DNA from: Anseranas semipalmata
Lineage: Eukaryota; Chordata; Aves; Anseriformes; Anseranatidae
Direction: 5' to 3'
Assembly (NCBI GenBank): GCA_013399115.1
Contig: VXAA01001518.1
Location: 353,026 to 417,025 of the forward strand
Length of the DNA stretch: 64,000 bases
Shown: in pieces, positions 13,401-25,400 of the stretch
Position numbering within the stretch: position 1 is the stretch's first letter
Layout: each line of letters begins with the position of its first letter
Notes under the pieces: model-generated
Told to the model about the DNA's origin: nothing
Database searches by the model: none
What the model saw: the letters and a program-made list of their open reading frames with translations, nothing else
Made by a program: the position numbers and the translations under genes

Positions 13401-16400
13401 AATGGCTAAGACTGGTATTTTTATTACCATTACTTAGTGCTTACATTACTCGGTGCTTATTTTTCGTCAACCCTTACTTCATTGTGTAGTAAAATCCAAA
13501 AAAGTGGCACGCCGTTTTGTACAGCAGAATTGGCTGATTTCTGTGCTTATGAGGAATCTTGACCTTTGGTATTAACTTCTTCCACTTAACTGTGGACAGT
13601 TTTTTATGTTCAGATTTTGAGTGGGTGTAATTGAAGGGAAAGCTGACTGATGATAATTCAGGAATACAGTTTGATGGCAGAATTTTTTCTGCCCTACTTA
13701 TGAACTCACATGTTCTTTTAAACAAAATGCATAATTCTTAAGTTCTTTTCTGCTGAAATATAGATGACTGATCTTCAGTAATACTAACTGCCACTGGGCA
13801 TTTAAGAATTTAAATCTTGTGTGTAGGAACAGTAGACAGAAAAAGCAAGCCTCATGAATAGGGTGTTTTACGCAGGACGGTCAGCACCACCAAGTGGCAA
13901 ATTCATGTACTGTCCTGCTACTTCAGTGCTTTATTTTTTAACACTATACTAAGAAAGACTGCAAGGGAATGCCAGCTAGTTTATTTTTTTTGTTTGCATG
14001 TCCTAGTGTTGAAAGGTCCCAAAGCAAGAAAATGATTGAGTCCTGGATGAGTACCTCTCTGATCTGTTTTTCAAAGTATTCATTGGAAAGAAAAACAGTT
14101 TTTCCCCATTTTGCGCTTGGAGAGGTGACACAATGGTTGCAGAACTTCTCCAAAGGGAGTTAGTCATATACCTGGCAGTTAAGGCACTTAGTTATGGTGG
14201 AGCAGAACCAAATTTCCAGCCCTAGCCCCCAAATCCATAGAGTATGTAGGCCAATACTTGGTTAAAATCAAAGTACTAGTGGGGAGGAAGGGGGAAAACA
14301 AAACTTGAAGGTTGGTCTCTCCACCCTAATTTACTGATTTACTGCCCTACCTGTAAAGAACTCTAATCTTTAACTGTAACCTAACAGTAATCTTTTAAAT
14401 CCTCAATGCCTGATGCATGCCTGAATGAACTGTGGCATAGTTTTACAAGGAAAGCAGAAAGTACATTCAGGATATCCCACAGGGTGTGCTTAGGGAACAT
14501 GGGATGAGGACTATTCAACTAACACTCGTGAAGCAGCTTGAAATTTTCAGCACCTTATACGTAATATTTTAGCCATCTCCTCCGGACAGTGTTCAAGTAG
14601 TTATGTAGTCTTCAAACAATAAGGTGGTTTTGTTTCATTATCCATACTTAATTTGTACCTTGAACTTGTGGCAAGATGACTGTATTTTTATGAGACTGAA
14701 GTTATTTTGTATAATCATCTTTTTCCATTTTTCCATAGATCACTTCTGATGTTTGTGTGCATGAAAAAAGTCTAGTTAAAGCAAAAGCCCCCCGCCTTTT
14801 TAAGAGGAGATATGATGAATTCATAGTAAGGAGAAAGCAGTAGCAGTACGCAGAGGTTCTTGTTTCTTAGCTGTTATTTGCAGTGCAATAACATGAACCC
14901 AGAATTTCTTACTACTATTTAATGTCAGTAGAAAAAACCTCTGTTTGCTTTAATGTAATGTTTTTTAAGTTCAGTTAAGTAGCTTGTGTGTTTTGACAAT
15001 GTATCACTTTTAGACACTTACATATCTATTTTTCACTATTATCTGAACTTCAGAGAAAGTATTTCTGACAGCAGTTGCTTTCTAATTGATTAGCATTGAA
15101 GGAAACCTAGACAACATGTTTTTTAATGTTTTTAATGTCAGATGAAAAAGGAGCTTTGGATCAGAAGCCTTTGAAGCCACAAGCTCCTCAAGTACCACCC
15201 AAGAAGCCTATTCCTCCAAGCAAGACTAACAGCTTACTGAGAGCAGGGCTTCTGCACCCAAAACGTCCAGAAAAACCTGCTTTGCCATCATCATCTGTAT
15301 CCAAGTCAGTATAACTTCAATTGTATTTAACAAATGTGTTTTATATGGTTCGTTGTTCTGTCTTCCTTCATGGCTGAGGTGGGAAAAGATGTATGCTTTA
15401 AAGGCAAAGAGAACGTAAGGATAAGTTTTGCCCTGTATCTACCAGTTTCTTGTTTCTCCAAAGTCTTCTCCAAGTCTTATCAATGTGAACTTAAAACCTC
15501 CTAATTCTTTAAGACGCTGAATCCATCTCAGAGAAAATATTACAGGATAACCATAAAGCAGATTAAGTTGCAAGTCTGTAGGCTGCTTTGCTTTAAACCT
15601 GCCCCAAAATGAAGAAGTTGTAGTTTAAAGTAGCAATATGGTATAAAAGAATCTCTGGATATTGCACTTGAGAAAAATGTTATTGTCTTGGAAAAAAAAA
15701 TGATTTGAGTAGAGTCAAAGTTCAGTGTTTCAGCACTTCAGAGTAAACAAGAAGAAAAGGCAAGAGCTGAGCACAGTTAGTACCATGCTAAAGGTTCTCA
15801 GTGTGGTTCTCAGTGTGGCTCATGTTCTCTTCTGGGGAAGAAAGCACTTTTATAGAGACTGAAGGTGGTTCTCAGATCTGTCTTGAGTATTCTCAGTTGA
15901 GTTTACTGGCTCAGTAGGGAACGGAATAGCAAATAGTTGCCCACTCTTAGTTTCAGTTCTCTACATTTTAATTAAGGATACAAAGTGTGCAGCTGAAGGA
16001 TACAAAGGATACAAATGTGCGCAGCTAAAAGAGAGGTTGTAGTAAAGTGTAGTCCTTTAATAATTGCAAGCTTTAAAAAAATTAGGGGTTTTTAAATATG
16101 TTTAAATACCTGAAAGTTTAACATTGCTCTAGGGAGATTAGGCTGGTATTGCTTTCTCTGCTGTAATAGAATTTCCAGATAAAAGGTAAGGGAGATGCGT
16201 TAATGAAAGGGACACATTGAAGCTGACAACTGGTCTGTCTATATACTTTGTTTTTATACGGTGGCATAAATGATGGCAAGAATTGTAAAGGAAAAGGTCA
16301 TCTCTTCATTATTTTTGGTCCTTGGATGATGTGACTAGGTCTGCAAAGGATACATGGTAGAAGAGCCAGATGTATAAGACACTTTATCTTGTACCCAGAA

Positions 16401-19400
16401 AGAAATAACTTATTCTTGATAGCTTTTTCCTTTACAGGAAAATTTTGATGTGAAAGAATTTGAGTATTTGTTTCTGAATATTTCAGGAGAGGTTTCTGAA
16501 GGTGCTATTCAGCTGTCTTGTTTTCTGTTGCACTGAAGTGTGATATTTTAGTTAAAGTGCCAAAAAATGCCCTGTAGTAAATGCACTAAAAGTTTTGGAT
16601 AATTTTCCAAGGGGATTGTACATGTCTGACAAGTCTACAAGAGCTGGAACAAATGAGCTGGCTTTTATAGTACTAGAATTGCTCTCTGAAAAACTTTGTT
16701 TTAAGCAAGGATTTAAAAAACAGTAAAATCTGTTTTCTTTTTTTTCCTTTTAATACTTATTCTCGGTGTGTTTTGGTTGTAAATTATTTAATGTCATGAT
16801 TAGGTATCTTTTTGTCATTTTTCTTCTTACAGATCTAATGGAGAAGTTGTTCCTCTTCGACCGAAATCTGAAATTGAGCCAGTAGCAAAACCAAAGTTAG
16901 ACTCCGAACAATTACCACTTAGACCAAAATCAGTAGAGGTAGATTCACTTGTGGTAAAGAGCTCTCGAGAATCAGGTAAGAAAAGAACAAAAAGTTCTTT
17001 TGGGTCTTTCTGTTTGGATTGCAGTATTTTACAGGGTTAAAATAAGGTCTTAAGTAATTTACTCAATGCCACGAAGTGTAATTATGCGTGTTCAATAGAA
17101 AATCTATCTTTTTTTCAGAGTAGCTGTAGGTAGTTCATGGTGAGAGTTAACAAATGATGGTGTCAGTAGGCTATTTGGAGGTAGTTGAACTCTGTGTTAT
17201 AACAGGTGATAGGAAGGAAGGAACATCTGTAATGGCTTGTTCTTCCAAATTGAAAGCATGGTTTTTTGCTATCACTTTTACCTTGCGTTTTTATGAAATT
17301 GTTTTCTTTACTGACTGGTTCTGTTTGTTCTTCTGCTCTTGCATTTTAGGTAACTTTTGCATTTCTAGCTAACTTGCCTATTTTCAGTAATGCCATTAAC
17401 TTCAGCATTCTGTGATTAAATTCATAGCTACTATAGATTATGATTTTATCATACCTTAAGTTTGGTCTAGAGTGGTATATTCTACATTTGAATTTCATAT
17501 TCATGGCTTTGCATAATGCACTTTGAACTAAATCTGGTATCTCTTTATATTTAAAGTTATCTGGTAAAAATCTTGATGCTGGTTAAAGCAACCACATTTA
17601 CAGGCTATTTATTAGGAATTATTGTATAGCTGTATTTTGTCTTTTACTGACAGTGCAACTGATTTCAGTCATCTCTGTCCATCTTGTGCAGAGAGTGTCT
17701 GCTGTGGNNNNNNNNNNNNNNNNNNNNNNNNNNNNNNNNNNNNNNNNNNNNNNNNNNNNNTTTTTTTTTTTTTAAGCTCTAAATTGTTTTTATTTTGTGA
17801 CTAACCACTGCAGAAAAAGCTTTAGTGTATTGTACCTGCAGTGTTTGGCTTACATATCTCAAATACAACGTTTCTTCTCAAGAAAAGTTTTAATAATAAT
17901 ACATTTTGAAATTGTAGTGTAACTATTTTATTTTATTTTTAAGGCCAATTACAATATCCAGGGTGTAGAATAGTTGGACCTAAAAGATAATAAAGTTCAC
18001 CCATGAAATAAAAAATAATTCATTAAAAAAGAAGCAATTTATGAATAGGAAGGAGTATTTCTGACTTTTTCATTAAGACACATGGCATTTAAAATATTCT
18101 TCTAAGCTTAAGTGCTCTATATGAGGAAAGGCTAATTCAACTATGTTTTTAATTACTATGGGTTAACCCCACATGACTAATAATTTATTAAAACATATTT
18201 CAGTAATTAAAGCTGCATTTTCTTGAGCCACGGAAAGTTGGATTTCAGTATATATGTCAGTATTACTATTGAATGTTCCCTAAAACGTTTATAAGGTCCT
18301 TTATGTATTCCCCAGTAAAACATATAAACGCTGCGGTATGCCTTGTTTTAAAGGGTTTTAATTGGCAGTTTAGTTACTGCCTCTGTCACTCAAACGTGGG
18401 GTTTAAGCGAGGGTACAGAATAAACACTTTCAGGCCACAGTAAGCTTCGAGATGAAATTGATGCCCTGAAGTCTGTGAAAAAAGATGGAATGTCTCTTTT
18501 TCAGGTGCAATTATCTTGACATCTTTAATAACCACAGTGGCAATGTAGTAGCTGTCATATTAGGTATTCATATATATTAAAGTTAATATTATACAGATTA
18601 AAAAAAAAAAAAGCAGAACAAAACTGTTCATTCTTATTTGCTGACATAAGATTTTCCAAGCTCAAAGAGAAATTTAAGATTTTAATACCTAGATAGAAGG
18701 AAAAAGAAAAAACAAAGCATCCAGTGGCTGACAGAACATGATCTGTGATTTGCAGCCTGGTAATTCATCAGCATTGTGCTTCTAATAATCCGAGAAGGTT
18801 AAATCAAAGCAGGTTAATTGTTGATCTGGGATAAGTTACAGTGAATATTAAAGGCTCTACTCTCAGAATGCCAGTCTAATGTGCAGCAGTTAACGAGGAC
18901 GGAGGACAGAAACATTCAAAACCCAGAGATACTGGGGAGAGTGCAGCACCAGTCCTGCAGCAGCCTCCGTGCAGCCTCTGATATTCCTCGGGCTACAAGG
19001 GATTACTTGCAGATCAGCAAATAGCAGGGCCTGATGTGTGATTATTGGCGAGGCTTATCTGAAGTAGTGATAATCCCTACAATTTATATGTTCTAGGAAA
19101 GACCTACAAATATGTTCAACTTTGAAGCAGATGGGTGAGGTTCGGTGCACTCCTTGCTTAGTGCAGAGTAAGCACTGGAGGTTCAGGCAGCCCACCTGGG
19201 AATGCAGCACTGAAAGCCAAGGAGCTGCTATTTGGGGAAAGTTTTCAAAAACTGTGTAAAACTGCCCTTGTTTAAAATAATCTGCTTAAGTTGGTTTTGG
19301 TTTTACTGCTCTTGTGAAAAGGGACAAGTCCAGACTCCTGCCGGTAAAATGTAATGAGTCTCATGCTTCGTCTCCGCATGCATTCTGCTGCTAAAGACCT

Positions 19401-22400
19401 AATACTTAATGCAGCAGCTAATGCTATGTAAAGCTCTGAAGATACTGGGATATTAAAGTTTAAGATTTTTAGTTCTCGTAAGATTAAACATAGATATTAA
19501 AATATGGAGAAAAACGTATGGATATTCTTGAAGACAGAAGTTACCAACAGTTGTTTTTTTTTTTTCCTTCTTCTTCTGAAGTGGATGAATTTTTAGTAAA
19601 CCAATTTCTTTAAGTATGGGTTTTTGCAGCTTGGTTTGACAATGAAGTGTGGTGCTTGGTCACTTTCAATTTAGCTTAAGGAGTAGCAGTAAATATTTGG
19701 TATATTTAGAGGAGGGTGGGGAACGTGCAAAAAACAAACAAACAAAACAAAACACCAAAACTAGGTCCAGCCATCAGATAAGGAAGGACAAATACTCAAA
19801 AATATTCAGAAATATTGATCATGTTGCAATTCCTTCTCTTGAAACTTAATTTGAAAAATTGCATAGATGTTTCTCTGTTTGATTAGAATTAAAGTACTGT
19901 AAAAGACCTAAAGCTGTAATACTAGCATGCTGAACATTTAAAGCGATTCTGTTTCTTCTACAAATGTTTCTTTTTCCTGCTTTGTAAAATAATTTTTTTG
20001 TTCAGAATCTTTTTCTAGACATTCCTCTCCTTGACTTTTCTTTCCAGATTTTGTTTCCTATCCTGTTTGCCATGTTTCCCTTCTTACGTGTCAGGAAATT
20101 ACCCTACCCTTCTCCATTTTGGTAAGATAACAATCTATAAGGAAATCCAAATGCTTTATGCCATACACATAGCCTCTTCTTAACTTCATAAGCATAATTT
20201 TCAGTTGCAGTTATTTGGGTTTCAATTTAAAATGCTTTTTTATTTATTTGAATGCTTGTTTTCCTTATCTGTTAAACAAGAAATTACTTTAAATATATTT
20301 TACAGTTAGGAGCTTGTACAGGTGAAGAAGAAAAAAAAGACTTTCTCAGTCCAGCTACTGATAAGCCAAGCACAGTATTTATAGTGCAATGTGTTTAATA
20401 TTTATAGCACTTACGGTGATTTGGGTTGAATGGCTTTATCTTTCTGTACACAAAAATTACTTTACTGTGAAGTTTTTTGGCACTGAATTCTCTAGTGTTG
20501 ACTATTTATTATTACGAGTTTTGTAAAATAGTATTTATGAAAGTTACATATTGGGCAAATGCTTAATTATAGCAAATACATTATTATTGCTTGACTTCAA
20601 ACTTAAATATTGTAAAGCTTACATCTTTCCCCTAAATTCTGGGGGTTCTATCTCTGCAAGATGTGTAATAGGAAAAAGGGCTGCCAGCTTCTTCACTCTG
20701 CAGACTAACATGAGGTTTTGTCTTCTAAAATACTGGGTACGTTTCACTTGTACCAGAGGTTTTTAAATCCCAGCAAGATGAGATATATGAACCCCTTCAG
20801 CTTTGCTTCTTTTTGTGAAGGCTTTTTAAGACAAACTGATATGAATACACTAAATCATTCATGAATTTTAACAAAGCCTCCCACCTAACTCTCTCTCTTA
20901 AAGCTCCTAACAGTTCTATAATGTATGCATCCAGGTTAAGCTTGCAGAAGAGATGTTTCTAATAGTCTGTCCTAAGTAACTGTTTAAGGTTAGCTCATCT
21001 TTCTAGTGAGAAGGGTGCTCAGCCTTAAAATAATTTTTGGACTCCAATTACCTCCAGATGTATGAGCTCTTTTGGCACAATGGTGGGGTTCCCTGTGATG
21101 ATTACTCACAGGCTGTGTCTTCAAGAAAGTTGGCTGATAAATCACTTCATTCACTGAAGTGGGCATAAATTGTGAGATTGCCACGTGCTTCACCAGTATG
21201 CCTATTGGTTTCAGTGGGGCCAAGGTTTCTCCTAAGATGCCTAGGAAAGTTGTTTAAAAAATAATAATAACAAAATAATAATAATAATAATAATAACACC
21301 CACTTCTAACTATTATGGCTGTACTGGTAATATTTTAGGGCAGAGCTGTTGAGTCAGGTGTACCAGTTTCTATTGGTAAGAGCTACTTAAGGGGCCAGAA
21401 AAACCTGTCTTTTGTGTCATCCCACCATCTGTATTTCAAATCATAGACTGCTACAGTCGTGAGTTGTAGCTGTGCTCAAGCTTTGTGAAGTACTGTTTTT
21501 TTTTTCTGGAGGTACATGTTATTCTCAATATGTCCGTTACCTGATGGTTACTTTGCTCATGGAGACAGGGCTGGCATTGTAATTGTAATAGTAATTCAAT
21601 TTATGATTGTTATTTAAATTTATTTGTTATTCATGCAGAAGGAGATTCATTTAATAGCAAAAATGATTGAGATGATGGGAAAGTGTGTGTGTGTGTGTGT
21701 GTATGTTTTTCCTGCTTTCTTGTTACCTTTTTATTAAATACCTAACCAACATATGTCAAAATGTGAATCAGGACTTAGGTTAATGCTCTGAGCTTGCTGA
21801 AGATTGAGTAAAAAACATTAAGATACACTCCTAGGTTGTTGTTGCTTGATTTCGAACAAGCTAAATGCTTTATTGGCACAGATTATAAGAGAAATACCTT
21901 AATAGTCATTTCTCCCTCATCCTCTCTTCTGTCAGCCCCTTGCCATTCATCAGTCTTCTGTTTCTTCCTACTTTGTTGTTCTTCCCTGCTTTTTTTTTTT
22001 TAATTGCAAATATGGTTGCATATTTACATCAGACTGTCTCTACATTTTCTTTAATAAAATTTAAAAGCAGCAAAACTGATTGGTAACCGGAAGTGTTACA
22101 AATGCTTGTATTTCAACAAGGCAACATATAATGGAGTAGGTATGTCCAGATATGTCTGAAAAATGCGACTATTTTAAGGACTTAAAGGACAGTAATGCAC
22201 AGTAGTAGACATTAAAATAAGTTAAAACATTCAGTAGAAACCTTCTTTCCTACAGGTATAAATTAGCTTTGACAATGAATGAGTAAAACTTGTATTAATC
22301 AGGTGATTTTAAGTCATCTTAACATTGAAGTGGTATGAAGGGTCTGGCCCAGTGTTCCTATGGCTTTCTTCTAATCTGGCCTCTTACTATAGCTTCAAAA

Positions 22401-25400
22401 TGAGTGAGAAAGAAGGGGAAGAAGTGTCATAGCTTCTGTTTGATAAATCATGATGCCATGTAAATATAAGAGGTTGCAAAACAAACAAAACCCCAAAACT
22501 TGGATGTTACTTCTGGTGCCCATAGTAAACGCTGTGTGGCATTTTAGTTAAACATTTAGAGTCTCTAGAACAAGTTAATGAATTTGTGTTGTAAAACCAC
22601 GTGTAATATCTATAATCATATGTCAATGCTTAAATAGAAAAGAACTATCTTATTGTATATCTTTTGGCAGGTAAGTATTAATTTGTTTTTTTGTGGGGAA
22701 GCGGTAAGAAACCCAGTTGTTAACAAGGTGAATTACTTACGTTCTGTTTTACAAATTAATAGATATTTCATAATGTTGTATCTTCCCATAGGGTGTAAAG
22801 AATTTCTACTGATCAGGGATCATAAGGAGGAAGTAGATTGTGGAATAAAGCAAGATTTCATCTAAGAGGGTTTACCTAGAGCTACAAGCATAAAGAGACT
22901 ATCAGCAAAGAGATCTGTGTGCCTTAATAAAATATGCAATTGGGGTTTTAAACTCTAAAATGCTTTATCACAGACTTGATGGAGTCATGTATTTTCTGCA
23001 AAGTACTGCATATTACAAACTATACTGTACAGAAATATTTGCAGTTAATGTCTTGTTACCATACACGAACCTCTAGACACACACTTTACCATATTCCTTT
23101 TATTTTTTTTTCTCAGTTGGTAAACTTGGATTTTCATGTTTTTCATATGAGTTGAGCAGTAAAAAAAAAAAAAGTGCCGCTTGCAACTATTTAAGAGAGC
23201 ATGTCTCAAAATTGGTTTTAAGTCTTCTCGGAGAACAGTTAAAACTGTATTTTTTCTCCAAATACGCTAGGTCTGTTTTATGCTACCACGTTACTATGAT
23301 GCTACTTCTGTTGAGAACTTGAATGTAAATGCTAGTTGAATCAACTCTTAGTGTTTTCAAGGGGGAAAATGTGACTTCCCAGATAGGCCAAAATCATGTT
23401 GTTCTACACAGCTCATGTGTTGTGTATGTTGAAAAATCTTTGAAACGATAAGAATTCTGAAAATTATTATTTTTGTTTGTTTTATGGAAAAAAAAGTGAT
23501 AAAAAGGAGCACAGCAAAACCTTCTGGTCTTGATGGTAGTCTGTGTTTTCATCTTTCTCTAGATCTATTAAGCTTTGATGATGTAATAGCTACCTCAGAT
23601 AATCTATCACACCCTACTGCAAGTCGACCCAAGATGCCTGGCAGGAGGCTGCCTACCCGTTTCAATAGCGGTAATTCTGTGAGTATATTGGTGTGTTTTT
23701 TCCAGAAGTGAACTAAGAACTAAATTCCAAGGAAACAAGAGTTGCACTGGGAATCAGTCTTATGAACCATTTATTAGGGGGTGAAATGCAAAATGCCAGA
23801 GGTTCTGTTTGTGTAGATTGTCTATAGGGATATCCATTAGCAAATGGAAGAAAATGTACGTAAGAAAAACAACACAACCGTGTATTGCACCTGAAGGAGC
23901 CTTCCTGTTCTGTAGGGTATTACGGTGATAAATCCCCAGATCTTCCAGTAGCACCGATGATGTACCAACAATATATAGTCTTTAGCTTCAACAAAGTTGT
24001 AATTTAATGTTGTTATGTTGGAGATATGAGCATGTGTGCCAAGGCATGAGACAGTGAGAACAAGGTAGTGCAGAATCCTTGATTTTTGTATCATTTTACA
24101 TATATATGCTATATGTATATAAATACATACATAATCATATGTTCTATAGTTCAGTCATGTCAGTTACTATATACTGTTACTGCCTGTTTAATGTCTTTGT
24201 ATTATGGAAGTAACTACAAGTTACCAAAAGCGTCACAGACTTGTTCTATTAAAGACTGGAGAGATGCTTGCAAATCCTGCCCAAAATTCCTATTTGATTT
24301 AAATTCAGATAAATGAATGTTGTGGGGAAGGAAAGTTCTGAGTAGCAAGGAAAGAGACCCATAGTAGTCTAGCAGTTCAAGTTTTTATCTATCACATTTT
24401 TAGAAACACATGACTTTTTCCTTGTTCTGAAAACTTTTTTGTTGTTGTTTTTGATATGAATTGTTTATTTACCAGGCAAGTCAAAATGAGAATCCAGAAA
24501 AAATTTTGAAGGTGCAGAAGGAAGAAGAAGAAAGTGCCAAACCAAAGCCAGTTGAAATGAAAAAGGTATGATACCAGGGAGCTGGGTACCAGACAACTAG
24601 TTGTTCGGTTCGTTTTGCTTGTATTTCCAGTTTAGATTGATGCAACCATCTTAATACAAATGGTTGTATTTAAACACAAGTGAGCCACATCATTTGGTAT
24701 AGAGTTCATATTAGAACTTGTAGTATAAAGTTCATTTATACTTCAGTATAAAGTTTTGTTTTTCAGTTCTGATAAGGATTATTGTATCAGGTAGTATGAA
24801 ACTATGGCATCATTTCTCACGTACACTTCACATCTGATCTTTAATCTTCTGACGTAAAACAACTGAGTAGATCAGAAGGGTGCATGAATAATTGTTTATA
24901 GTGAACTAAGGTTTTTGATTAAATCATTTTTATAAGCTGTAGAGGACTGCAGCTAAAATGTATATAGAAGAAGATCCCATACCAGTACAACTTGTATACT
25001 GTAAGTGGTCATTTCGTAAAGATTGCGTTTCTTAGCCTTCTACTGATTTATTTTTTCAGCCATCTGTGTTGAGTCCACCAGTTCCATCTTCATCTCAGAG
25101 ACCAAGTTCTGTTATACTCAACTTTTTTCCTGGAGAAATACAACTTAAAGGAGAAGCAGATAATGTACAAACTTCTGTGGAAGAGCTCAGGACTCAGATT
25201 CATGATTTGATGAGTTTAGTAGACGCACTGAAGAAAGAACATGGGTAAATATTTTCCTTCTCAATCTGCAAGTGGATATATGCTAACATCTTCTAAATGT
25301 CTTTAATGCCAATGATAATGTCTTTATCTTAAAGATAAAGCTATTGTGTATCAATACTAATATTCAGAACTTCTTCCTTCAGAAGTTGATCCAACTGGAT

